Shown here piece after piece: positions 1-7,693 of a DNA stretch of 13,935 nt. The notes beneath the pieces were generated by a model, which saw only the letters and a list, made by a program, of their open reading frames with translations, had not been told where the DNA came from and made no database searches. The translations under genes and the position numbers were made by a program. How positions within the stretch are numbered: the first letter of the stretch is position 1; each line of letters opens with the position of its first letter. Origin of the DNA: Atopobiaceae bacterium (GTDB lineage: Bacteria; Actinomycetota; Coriobacteriia; Coriobacteriales; Atopobiaceae); NCBI GenBank assembly GCA_015258485.1, contig JABZIF010000022.1, forward strand, positions 1 to 13,935. Direction: 5' to 3'.

Positions 1-1394
1 GAGAAGGTCATATTACAGATGACCAATACAATGAGGCTGTTGCAGAGGACTTAGTACTTAATCCTGGTACTTTGACCGATAACGTTGGTCAGTTCCCCTA
101 CTGGACTGACTATATTCGCAGCTTACTCCAGGAAGACTTTGATAGCGATACTATCCTCCAGGGCGGATTGCGCGTATACACCACACTTGATCCAGACCTT
201 CAAAAAGATGCTGAAGATGCTACTAATAGACGCTTAAGAGAGCTCAATAACCCACGTCTTGGCTCATCTTTGGTTTCTATTGATCCGCAAACTGGTTACA
301 TTAAAGCAATGGTCGGAGGACAAGATTACTCTAAGAGTCAGTACAACTTGGCAACCAGTAACAACCGACAAATGGGTTCAAGCTTCAAAATGTACACTCT
401 TGTTGCCGCTCTCTCTGAAGGAATGAGTCCAGAAACGGTTCTTAACGGCAACTCACCCATGCAAATTACGCCAACGTGGCTGGTAAAAAATGCTGGTAAC
501 TACAGCTATGGTTCTATTACCTTACGACAAGGTACGGTCTATTCTTCAAATACCGTATACGCCCAGGTGGCAGAAGCTATTGGTATCGATAAAATCCTGC
601 AAACGTGTTATGCCATGGGCATTCGCACACAACTTCAACCATATTTGTCTACAACATTAGGCTCTCAAGGTGTTACTCCTATTGAGCAGTGTACGGCTTT
701 TGCAACGCTAGCAGCAGGTGGCGTACGCCGTGATGCAGTAGCCATTACCCGCATTGAAGACCGTAACGGTAATGTTATTTACGAACACAAAGACAATCCT
801 GTACAGGCAATTAGTCCTGCTGTTGCAAAGGCCGCTACAGATGTTTTAGCTGGTGTTCTTACTTCTGGTACTGGTCGTTACGCAAATAACCTCAAGACCT
901 TTAATCAACCCGTCTCTGGTAAAACTGGTACATCAGACAACTCTGAAGACCTTTGGTTCTGTGCATATACACCTCAACTTGCAACAGTCGTTTGGTGTGG
1001 TTATCCAGACAGCCTTGACCCAGTCATTATTGGTGGAGGTCAGTCCTCTACTTTTGTAACATCTCAATATGTTTGGGCGTACTATATGAACGCTGCATTA
1101 GCAGGTGTTCCACGAGCTGAATTCCCAACTACCAATGAAACTATCAACTATAAACCTGCAAGCTATTGGAAATTTGTTGGTGGTAATTCTTCAAGTACCA
1201 CTCAAACCACTTCCGCCACCACAAGTGATGACGATGAGGATGATACTACGAACAATACTACTAATAACTCAGCTGACGATGATGAGGAAGAGGAAGAAGA
1301 GGACACAACTACAACTCCTTCCACTCCTACAACGCCAACAACCCCAACCACACCAACTACTCCAACTACGCCAACTACCTCTACTACTCCATAA
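1..1394 (+). CDS. Class A penicillin-binding protein, C-terminal (transpeptidase) part, 5' truncated by window edge
   Basis: The reading frame is open from base 3 with no start codon that fits, so the gene begins upstream of the window. The first visible codons (GHITDDQYNEAV) match the linker between the glycosyltransferase and transpeptidase domains of class A PBPs. The transpeptidase motifs appear in order: SSFK with the catalytic Ser codon at 378-380, SSN at 543-551 and KTGT at 921-932. The enzyme cross-links peptidoglycan on the outer face of the membrane; the GT51 domain and membrane anchor would lie off the window. After the catalytic domain comes a disordered tail with acidic blocks (codons 1227-1244 and 1275-1304) and six PTT repeats, ending at TAA 1392-1394. 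The family is certain from the motifs. The exact paralogue (PonA-like or another) cannot be decided without the N-terminus. Confidence 0.93.
   Translation, partial: EGHITDDQYNEAVAEDLVLNPGTLTDNVGQFPYWTDYIRSLLQEDFDSDTILQGGLRVYTTLDPDLQKDAEDATNRRLRELNNPRLGSSLVSIDPQTGYIKAMVGGQDYSKSQYNLATSNNRQMGSSFKMYTLVAALSEGMSPETVLNGNSPMQITPTWLVKNAGNYSYGSITLRQGTVYSSNTVYAQVAEAIGIDKILQTCYAMGIRTQLQPYLSTTLGSQGVTPIEQCTAFATLAAGGVRRDAVAITRIEDRNGNVIYEHKDNPVQAISPAVAKAATDVLAGVLTSGTGRYANNLKTFNQPVSGKTGTSDNSEDLWFCAYTPQLATVVWCGYPDSLDPVIIGGGQSSTFVTSQYVWAYYMNAALAGVPRAEFPTTNETINYKPASYWKFVGGNSSSTTQTTSATTSDDDEDDTTNNTTNNSADDDEEEEEEDTTTTPSTPTTPTTPTTPTTPTTPTTSTTP
1326..1379 (+). repeat. Six 9-bp units encoding Pro-Thr-Thr at the PBP C-terminus
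   Basis: Six consecutive units of pattern CCN-ACN-ACN encode PTT repeats just before the stop codon of the PBP. The third bases differ between copies, so the array is degenerate and not a pure slippage tract. Pro/Thr-rich tails are typical of wall-spanning or glycosylated extracellular linkers. Confidence 0.85.
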
Positions 1395-1418
1395 ATATTG
1401 GTACCGATGGCGTTTTAC

Positions 1419-1460
1419 GGCTCTTAAAATTTAGAGACAGGCTCTTAAAATTTAGAGACA
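1419..1460. repeat. Perfect tandem duplication of a 21-bp unit downstream of the PBP gene
   Basis: The unit GGCTCTTAAAATTTAGAGAC plus a final A occurs at 1419-1439 and again, base for base, at 1440-1460 with no spacer. Its core CTCTTAAAATTTAGAG is an imperfect palindrome with 4-bp perfect outer arms (CTCT/AGAG). It lies 24 bp after the PBP stop and before the terminator. Its function is unknown. It could be a recent slippage duplication or a pair of protein-binding sites. Confidence 0.9.
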
Positions 1461-1506
1461 ACTTCTGTAAGAAGTAAAAAGGGACTCATTAACGAGTCCC
1501 TTTTTT
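1461..1506. terminator. Intrinsic terminator between convergent PBP and argR genes
   Basis: A 7-bp perfect stem GGGACTC (1481-1487) / GAGTCCC (1494-1500) with a 6-nt loop is flanked by AAAAA on the left and TTTTTT on the right, so it can act in both directions. A smaller hairpin ACTTCT-GTA-AGAAGT (1461-1475) immediately precedes it. The position between two converging genes fits a shared bidirectional terminator. Confidence 0.9.
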
Positions 1507-1568
1507 ATTACGAAAAATGAGAAAAAGATTTATCTTCTCAAATATAAAACTTACTATAAATGAAACAA

Positions 1569-2000
1569 TTAATTTGCATTTCCTAACTGAACTAATATGC
1601 GTGCAACCTCTGATGCATTCTCTGTTCTGTCTACTACAAGAAGAATAGTATCATCACCGGCGACGGTGCCCATAACATGTTCAAGCTGTACTTCATCAAG
1701 AGCAAATGCAACAGCTGAAGCTGTTGCAGGATGACAATGAATAATAATAAGGTTTTCTGCAAATCGTATACTCACAACAAATTCTGAGAGCATCTTTTGA
1801 AGATACATATCCTCTGACAATACATATGCGCCTTCAGGAAGCTTCTGTAAATCCATCTCTGCAGTATCTCTTGATACCGTAGCTTGTGTGCAATTAAAAC
1901 CCCGATTTCTCAGCATATTCACTAAATCACGCTGGGTGCGAACTGATTCTCTTCTTACAAGCTCTCGAATAACATCTTGACGTGCATTCCTATGTTTCAC
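1569..2000 (-). CDS. argR: Arginine repressor ArgR
   Basis: This is a 143-residue transcription factor, close to the family's usual length of about 150. The N-terminal winged helix contains the recognition-helix signature TQATVSRD. The C-terminal oligomerisation domain carries GTVAGDDTILLVVDRT, the family's arginine-binding motif. ArgR forms hexamers that use arginine as co-repressor and bind ARG boxes at arginine biosynthesis and catabolism genes. I place the start at GTG 2000-1998, because AGAGAAGG lies about 4 bases upstream and the protein then begins at KHRNARQ as other ArgRs do. The frame stays open to an ATG at 2078, but that 26-residue hydrophobic extension has no counterpart in the family. 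No arg biosynthesis or deiminase gene is adjacent, so the regulator acts elsewhere. Its transcription meets the PBP gene at the shared terminator. Confidence 0.92.
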   Translation of the reverse strand: MKHRNARQDVIRELVRRESVRTQRDLVNMLRNRGFNCTQATVSRDTAEMDLQKLPEGAYVLSEDMYLQKMLSEFVVSIRFAENLIIIHCHPATASAVAFALDEVQLEHVMGTVAGDDTILLVVDRTENASEVARILVQLGNAN

Positions 2001-2064
2001 GGCGCCTTCTCTCTGCCAAGTCTTTAATTTGAAAACAAATGATAGTAAATAAAGAATATACGTT

Positions 2065-2082
2065 ATTAGTATTTTCACTCAT
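2065..2082 (-). promoter_or_regulatory. Possible ARG box upstream of argR
   Basis: Read on the minus strand, ATGAGT-GAAAAT-ACTAAT is an 18-bp imperfect inverted repeat with an A/T-rich centre, similar in size and layout to ARG boxes (two ATGAAT-like half-sites). It lies about 65 bases upstream of the proposed argR GTG, where autoregulation would be expected. The match is only partial and rests on sequence pattern alone. Confidence 0.25.
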
Positions 2083-2217
2083 ATAAAACCGTTAAACGGC
2101 ATAAATAGCCCGTTCATCGGTTAAAAAGTTATATTTACTTCATTTATAAAATAATTAAGTTCTTCTCGCCGTATTATGCAGCATGAGTAAAACTATTTAT
2201 TTTGCATGGAGGCGACC

Positions 2218-3264
2218 ATGTCCTTAAATGATTTGCCAGAAAAAAAGCACGGGACTTATTCAGACGCTGTAGAAAGACGCCATCCTTCACACTCCTCGTA
2301 TTCAACTCGCAGCAGGGTCCCAGGCGAACAATCCAGACGCAGAAGAAGAGACGCCTTGAGTACAAAAGCTTCTTTGTTTAAAAAACAATCAATATTTAAA
2401 CGTATTGACACACGTACCAGAACATTTATTGTTCTTGGACTAGCGCTTATACTGGCGCTTCTATTAATATTCATAATTTCGAGCTGCGTCCATAGTTGCA
2501 CACAAAATTCTAAATCAGAAGTCGAAGTAAATTCTATTGACTCTCGAGTTGCTGTAGGAACATCAGAAAAACTTACCAAACAACTTGCTTCTAAGCTTGA
2601 CCAAAACAAAAATCTTACTTGGATTGCTGAGCACGCAAACGAATATCCTGACGAAAGCGTTGTTGAACTAGCGCTTAATCATCCAGACGCAATTGACTTT
2701 GTCGCTAACTATCCGGGATCTGACAAAAAATCTTCCCCGTATGATGAATCTGTAACTCAAGGAAAAACACCCCAACTCTATACCTGGGATTCTCGCTGGG
2801 GCGGCGTTTCCTATGCCGGATCAATTCTTGCAACCAAAGGATCCGGACCAACAGCACTTTCTATGGCATATATGGGACTTACCGGTAAAACTAACTGGTC
2901 TCCCGCCGATATCGCAGGAGCTGTTGAAACTGCTCAAGCATCAGATACAGACTCGGGTATGAACAAAACATTTCTTGAAAAAAATCTCAATGACCTCGGA
3001 CTTATTGCGGAAAGTTATACCATTTCTGCTGCTAACATACGCGCGCTCATTGATGCCGAAACGTATTTACTTGTTGAAGTAAAACCGAACATTTTAAGCT
3101 CTGATGCTGCTCACTGGGTTCTAATCACAGGCGAAAATGATGATGGTACTGTCAACGTGTATGACCCAATGTCTTCTGAAGTAAGCTCCAGACCATGGGC
3201 ACCATCGACTATAGCAAACGCTGCAAGCGCACTCTATACCGTATCAACTAAGTCTTCTGAGTAG
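2218..3264 (+). CDS. Membrane-anchored C39-like (Peptidase_C39_2-type) protein, probable pseudo-peptidase
   Basis: The start is ATG 2218, with GGAGG five bases upstream. An ATG at 2206 overlaps that binding site and is rejected. The 348-residue product has a basic, Arg-rich cytoplasmic N-terminus, one membrane span at about residues 69-88, an extracellular helical linker and a C-terminal C39-like fold (about residues 180-340). Family landmarks are readable: WDSRWG, then KGSGPTALSMAYMGLTG, then AAHWVLITGENDDG with His299, and YDP with Asp316. In active C39_2 proteases the second motif reads GCGPT with the catalytic Cys, and a Gln precedes WDxxWG. Here those positions are Ser209 (codon TCC, 2842-2844) and Thr189. 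The fold assignment is confident. The loss of cysteine-protease activity is inferred, and the product may be a substrate- or wall-binding protein. It is monocistronic and divergent from argR. Confidence 0.85.
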   Translation: MSLNDLPEKKHGTYSDAVERRHPSHSSYSTRSRVPGEQSRRRRRDALSTKASLFKKQSIFKRIDTRTRTFIVLGLALILALLLIFIISSCVHSCTQNSKSEVEVNSIDSRVAVGTSEKLTKQLASKLDQNKNLTWIAEHANEYPDESVVELALNHPDAIDFVANYPGSDKKSSPYDESVTQGKTPQLYTWDSRWGGVSYAGSILATKGSGPTALSMAYMGLTGKTNWSPADIAGAVETAQASDTDSGMNKTFLEKNLNDLGLIAESYTISAANIRALIDAETYLLVEVKPNILSSDAAHWVLITGENDDGTVNVYDPMSSEVSSRPWAPSTIANAASALYTVSTKSSE

Positions 3265-3291
3265 ATTTTTATCGATAAATTAGTCATATAA

Positions 3292-3322
3292 ACCCGGTAT
3301 CTATATAAAGTAGATACCGGGT
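3292..3322. terminator. Terminator between convergent C39-like and phosphoglucomutase genes
   Basis: A perfect 12-bp stem, ACCCGGTATCTA (3292-3303) / TAGATACCGGGT (3311-3322), encloses a 7-nt loop. It begins 27 bases after the C39-like stop. It is followed on the plus strand by an A/T-rich stretch instead of a clean U-run, so it may work in both directions or with a protein factor. Confidence 0.75.
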
Positions 3323-3355
3323 AAATTTATATACGTACTACTTGGCTTCACAATT

Positions 3356-5077
3356 TTACGAAAGAACCTTTGAGGCTTCTTCTCCCAATTTTACCAGTAA
3401 ATCTTCAGCTTCTTTACGAGTAGAACAATGAACAAAAAGATACGCCTTAATTTTTGGTTCAGTACCAGAGGGACGAAAAATAACTTTACTATCCCCCTCC
3501 AGCCTATACTCAATAACATTTGAAGAAGGTAGTGTCTGAACAGGCTCTTTCTGTAATCCAGAAACACGTGGCATCTGAACTCCAGTAATATAATCAGTCA
3601 TACCAACAACATTAAAGTTACCTATGGTTTTTAAAGGGTTCTTACGCAGATTACTCATAATCTGATTCATTTTATCTGCTCCATCAGCACCCGGATAGGT
3701 AACATTTATCATGTTATTAAGATAGTAACCATAACGTTGATACAGTGCGTCCATCGCCTCATACAAATCCATATTGCGCCTTGCGTACCACGATGCCATC
3801 TCAACACAGAGCATTGTTGCAACAATTGCGTCTTTATCGCGAACATGAGTACCAACAAGGTAGCCATAAGACTCTTCAAATCCCATCAGGAAACGATTCT
3901 CTTCTCCCTCTGCCTTAAGCTGATCAATCTGATCCCCAATGTATTTAAAACCGGTCAGTACACGACGCATTTCAAAACCACGAGCGCGCGCAAGAGCATC
4001 TGGCATAGCAGAAGAAACAATAGTAGATACGGCAACTTTTTCCTGGGGCTTCTCGCCACGTTCTTCAGCCATAGTAAGCAACCAATTCATCATGAGTACG
4101 CCCATCTCATTTCCAGAGAGAAGTACGTAGTCATCATTATGTGGAATTGCTGTTCCCATTCGATCAGCATCAGGATCTGTTGCTACCAGTAAGTTAGGTT
4201 TTACCTGATCGGCAAGTTTAAGACCAAGCTTAAACGTCTCGCGGAACTCAGGGTTTGGATAAGAGCATGTTGGAAAATTACCATCCGGCTGTGCCTGTTC
4301 TGAAACAACATCAACGTTGTTGACGCCAATCTCTTTAAGAATACGTGTCACACACTCCATACCTGTTCCATTGAGCGGTGTGTATACTACTTTATAACCA
4401 TCGGCAGCTTTAAAACCTGGGATAGAAACGCGTTTAATGTCCTTGATAAAACTATCCAAAACTTCCTCAGGAGTCCAGGTAATAAGACCTTGTCTGAGAC
4501 CCTCTTCAAAATCCATAGGCTTAACGTCAAACGGATTCACGCGAGCAATATTTGCAGAAATTTCTGCAGCAGCTTCATCAGTAATCTGACCACCGTTATC
4601 GTTATAAACCTTATAGCCGTTGTACTGCTTTGGATTATGACTTGCAGTAAGCACAATACCAGCAGAAGTTTTGAGATACCGTACTGCATATGACAATGCA
4701 GGAACAGGTTCAATGCGAGGATATACAAATACATGAATGTTATTTGCAGCGAGCACGCCAGCCGCTACTTTTTGAAAGTCTTCTCCTTTAAGGCGAGAAT
4801 CCCTCGCAAGTGCTACAGATGGATGCTCGTAATGTGCGTTTAAATAATCTGCGAGTCCTTGTGTTGCTTGAGCAACAACATAAACATTCATACGATTAGT
4901 GCCAACACCAATGACACCACGGAGTCCTGCTGTACCAAAAGAAAGCGAGCGATAAAATGCATCGTAACGTAAATCTTTTGACTCTGGAAGAGCAAGTATA
5001 TCCATCTCTTCTATCAAATCATTATCAGTTATATTTTTGCGCCATTCCTCAAAGGTCTCACGAACTTTTGCATCCAT
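3356..5077 (-). CDS. pgcA: Phospho-sugar mutase, PgcA-type alpha-phosphoglucomutase
   Basis: The 573-residue protein has the four landmarks of the alpha-D-phosphohexomutase superfamily: TASHNP with the phosphoserine at about residue 146, the metal-binding loop DPDADRMG (301-308), the sugar-binding loop GFEESYG (399-405) and the phosphate-binding RPSGTEPK (535-542). It interconverts glucose 1-phosphate and glucose 6-phosphate in the cytosol, linking glycolysis to glycogen, UDP-glucose and envelope sugar synthesis. The length and the GFEESYG variant match the roughly 580-residue bacterial PgcA group. A phosphomannomutase side activity is possible. The start is ATG 5077-5075, preceded by GGGAG at five bases; an upstream in-frame TTG at 5098 has no advantage. 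The gene is single, with a terminator shared with the convergent C39-like gene. Confidence 0.93.
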   Translation of the reverse strand: MDAKVRETFEEWRKNITDNDLIEEMDILALPESKDLRYDAFYRSLSFGTAGLRGVIGVGTNRMNVYVVAQATQGLADYLNAHYEHPSVALARDSRLKGEDFQKVAAGVLAANNIHVFVYPRIEPVPALSYAVRYLKTSAGIVLTASHNPKQYNGYKVYNDNGGQITDEAAAEISANIARVNPFDVKPMDFEEGLRQGLITWTPEEVLDSFIKDIKRVSIPGFKAADGYKVVYTPLNGTGMECVTRILKEIGVNNVDVVSEQAQPDGNFPTCSYPNPEFRETFKLGLKLADQVKPNLLVATDPDADRMGTAIPHNDDYVLLSGNEMGVLMMNWLLTMAEERGEKPQEKVAVSTIVSSAMPDALARARGFEMRRVLTGFKYIGDQIDQLKAEGEENRFLMGFEESYGYLVGTHVRDKDAIVATMLCVEMASWYARRNMDLYEAMDALYQRYGYYLNNMINVTYPGADGADKMNQIMSNLRKNPLKTIGNFNVVGMTDYITGVQMPRVSGLQKEPVQTLPSSNVIEYRLEGDSKVIFRPSGTEPKIKAYLFVHCSTRKEAEDLLVKLGEEASKVLS

Positions 5078-5293
5078 ATCTACTCCCAAAACGCCCAAAA
5101 CATATATTCAAAACAATATTTTATGTAGTGATTTTTCCATTTTAATCGATAAATAACAAAAGATACGCAAATTACTTAAAGATAGTATTCCCCATGATAT
5201 AGACATGTTTTTTATACATAGTACCTTTATATCGAGAAAAACATGGGAAAATAAATGTATCAAGCAAAAAGACTACGGGCGAAAGGTGTCCCG

Positions 5294-7582
5294 ATGAACA
5301 ACGAACTTGAATTCTTTGCAACTTGCCCCAAAGGCTTTGAAAAACTCCTTGCTCAAGAACTTAAATCACTACACATCAAAAAGATTCGTCCTCTTGGCGG
5401 ACAGGTCGCCTTCTATGGACTTTTAGCTGATGCTTATCGTGTATGTTTATGGTCGCGCTTAGCATCACGAGTTATCTTAGTACTTGATCGTCTTGATGCT
5501 TCCACGTCAGATACACTTTATGCTGGTCTTTCTCATATTGTATGGGAAGACCACATTGGGCCTCATGCAACTATTGCTGTAAGCGCTCATGGTACAAACA
5601 ATGAACTCCGAAACACCAACTTTATTGCCGTTAGAACAAAAGACGCCATTGTAGATAGACTGGCGGCAAAGCGCGGAAGCCGGCCCATGGTTAACACCTT
5701 TGCCCCTGATGTAACTATTATAGTACGTGTATCGCATAATCATGCCACCGTTGGTATTGATTTTGCTGGCGAGGCCTTATTTAAACGTAGTCTCACAGGA
5801 GCTCGAGGACCAGCACGCGAGTTTGCCCCGCTCAGACTTGACTATGCTGCTGCCCTTCTCTATCTGCAAGCACAAACTACTACAGGTAACATACATTTTT
5901 TACCAAATACACCGCTTCCGGCACTGTTATTTACCGGTGCAGGCGCTCTTGCACAAGAAGCTGTAGGTATGGCATCTGATGTTGCACCAGGTATTCTACG
6001 TACCCGCTGGGGTATGACAGGATGGACAGGACACATTGAAGATATCTGGCAAGATTTACTCACAGATGCAGACGAACGTGCTCAAAAAGGCCGAGAAAAC
6101 GCAGCTACACTCTTTACTACAGATACACGCCCTAAAGCACAAGAAGCCCTTCTCTATACGTTGCACGCAGGTGGGCTCAAAGCGCACGTACACTTCCAAT
6201 CTGCGTATGAACTGGCTCAACAGACGAATCATTATACGGGTCTTGTTGGAGACCTCTCATGGACTAAAGAAGAGCCAACGCTCCAAGGCAGTGCATATGC
6301 AACCCTGGGACTCTTTGCTGGTCATTCTGCAACCATTCTCACTAGTGACACCAATACCGATACTGTCTTGCGAGAAAAGCCAACTCAGGTTCTCTCTGTT
6401 TACGTAGGAAACTCTCTTGCCACAATCCGTCACTACCCTGCTGCAGCTATGAATACCACTACAGAAACTGCTCAAAGTAGACGCTCTTCTTCATCTCAAA
6501 ATGAAAATATCATTCCTGCAGCTCCGACGGTTCTTGTAAAAAATCAACCGGTAAGTATTCTGGTCCCTACATCTGATCAATTTGCCGCTCGTCTAACAAA
6601 GATGGCAAAGCTACGTTCTAAATGGGCGAGAAAACACGACATCACCTGTTACCGTGTATATGATGCTGATCTTCCTGACTATGCAGTAAGTATTGATATT
6701 TACCAAGGTGCAACAAAATCTACTACATGGCTTCAAATCTCTGAATATGCAGCTTCAAAAGAAATTGACCAAGACCTTGCAAAACGACGTTTACTTGATG
6801 TACTTGCCCTTGTGCCACGTATTCTTGATGTTCCAACTTCACACATTAATCTTCGTACAAGAACTCGTGCAAAAGGTGGTTCTCAATATTCAGATGAAGG
6901 AAGTGCAGCTAACAATTCTAGAAAAGAAATGCTACTTATAGATGAAGGAGGATTACTTTTTGAAGTTAATTTTGCCTCTCGACTTGATTGCGGCATATTC
7001 CTTGATCACCGTGAAACCCGCGCTGAAATTAGAGAACTCATGAAACAAGCTGGAACCGCAAAAAGCTTCCTGAATCTTTTTGCCTATACGGGCACTGCTA
7101 CATGCTATGCAGCAGATGGTGGCGCACTTCACACCACAACGGTAGACCTATCAAAACCTTCACTTGAGTGGGCAAAAAGAAATATGAAACGTAATGGCTT
7201 TGATGGAGAAGAACATGAATTTATTCAAGCAGACGTACTCTCTTGGATTACTGAGATGCGTCACAGTAAAAATAGATGGAACGTCATTTTTTGTGACGTT
7301 CCAACCTTTTCCAATTCTTCACGAATGAAGCAACGCTCTTTTGACGTGCAGAGAGATCATGCTGAGCTCCTTATTGGGGTTTCTCGCCTCCTGACACGTG
7401 GCGGTGTAGCAATTTTCTCTTGTAATCTACGCAACTTTAAACCAGATATTCAAAAGCTTGAACGCGCTGGAGTTAAAATTGAAGATATTACGGAGCAGAC
7501 AATCCCTGAAGATTTTCTCCGTAATAAAAAAATTCATCACGCATATAAACTTACAAGAAAACAGAAAGAAGATTTACACTAA
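5294..7582 (+). CDS. rlmKL: RlmKL-type bifunctional 23S rRNA methyltransferase, first catalytic domain degenerate
   Basis: The 762-residue protein aligns end to end with the RlmKL layout. An N-terminal THUMP region (FFATCPKGFEKLLAQEL; WSRLASR; TKDAIVDRL) is followed by an RlmL-like Rossmann domain (about 185-370), a low-complexity Ser/Thr linker (about 395-420) and a complete-looking RlmK domain (about 435-762). RlmK landmarks include CYRVYDADLPDYAVSID, IFLDHRETR, LNLFAYTGTAT (from 593) and FDVQRDH. In E. coli, RlmK makes m7G2069 and RlmL makes m2G2445. Here the RlmL SAM loop (DPMCGSGT) is replaced by LFTGAGA near 212-218, and the NPPY catalytic motif aligns with DLSW at 320-323. The RlmK motif DPPTFSNS reads DVPTFSNS (668-675). 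I chose ATG 5294 because AAAGG lies seven bases upstream and homology begins there. An ATG at 5255 would add 13 residues. Confidence 0.88.
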   Translation: MNNELEFFATCPKGFEKLLAQELKSLHIKKIRPLGGQVAFYGLLADAYRVCLWSRLASRVILVLDRLDASTSDTLYAGLSHIVWEDHIGPHATIAVSAHGTNNELRNTNFIAVRTKDAIVDRLAAKRGSRPMVNTFAPDVTIIVRVSHNHATVGIDFAGEALFKRSLTGARGPAREFAPLRLDYAAALLYLQAQTTTGNIHFLPNTPLPALLFTGAGALAQEAVGMASDVAPGILRTRWGMTGWTGHIEDIWQDLLTDADERAQKGRENAATLFTTDTRPKAQEALLYTLHAGGLKAHVHFQSAYELAQQTNHYTGLVGDLSWTKEEPTLQGSAYATLGLFAGHSATILTSDTNTDTVLREKPTQVLSVYVGNSLATIRHYPAAAMNTTTETAQSRRSSSSQNENIIPAAPTVLVKNQPVSILVPTSDQFAARLTKMAKLRSKWARKHDITCYRVYDADLPDYAVSIDIYQGATKSTTWLQISEYAASKEIDQDLAKRRLLDVLALVPRILDVPTSHINLRTRTRAKGGSQYSDEGSAANNSRKEMLLIDEGGLLFEVNFASRLDCGIFLDHRETRAEIRELMKQAGTAKSFLNLFAYTGTATCYAADGGALHTTTVDLSKPSLEWAKRNMKRNGFDGEEHEFIQADVLSWITEMRHSKNRWNVIFCDVPTFSNSSRMKQRSFDVQRDHAELLIGVSRLLTRGGVAIFSCNLRNFKPDIQKLERAGVKIEDITEQTIPEDFLRNKKIHHAYKLTRKQKEDLH

Positions 7583-7615
7583 TTTCTGCGAGCCAAAAAT
7601 ATGTCTGTTGAAACA

Positions 7616-7646
7616 TTCGACTAGTTATAACAGCATAGTTCGACTA
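7616..7646 (+). repeat. Direct repeat TTCGACTA x2 in the leader of kup
   Basis: TTCGACTA occurs at 7616-7623 and 7639-7646, with a 23-bp period (about two helical turns). Both copies lie in the 111-bp gap between the rlmKL stop and the kup start. This is suggestive of a double operator, but two copies of an 8-mer are weak evidence. Confidence 0.35.
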
Positions 7647-7693
7647 ACATATGAAGATATATGAATGACTCATCTGTTGAGAGGATTTAATAG

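Noticed and set aside
1105..1434. 109-codon frame overlapping the PBP tail
   Set aside because: It arises from reading the Thr/Pro and acidic repeats in another frame and has no start signal or domain.
1326..1460. CRISPR-like array
   Set aside because: The PTT-coding units are contiguous 9-mers and the 21-bp duplication has no spacer, so neither has repeat-spacer structure.
2001..2078. Longer ArgR starting at ATG 2078
   Set aside because: The extra 26 residues are hydrophobic and foreign to ArgR, and the GTG at 2000 has a suitable ribosome binding site.
2206..2217. Upstream ATG for the C39-like gene
   Set aside because: The ATG at 2206 overlaps the GGAGG that serves the ATG at 2218, so the later start is preferred.
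2256..2609. 117-codon minus-strand frame over the 5' half of the C39-like gene
   Set aside because: Antisense shadow with no binding site, domain or sensible composition.
5099..5293. Promoters for the divergent pgcA and rlmKL genes
   Set aside because: The gap is AT-rich with several partial -10-like hexamers but no pair with good -35 and spacing, so no promoter is called.
7583..7693. Possible c-di-AMP (ydaO-type) riboswitch before kup
   Set aside because: Potassium transporter genes often carry one, but the gap is only 111 bp and I see none of the conserved core elements or an expression-platform terminator.
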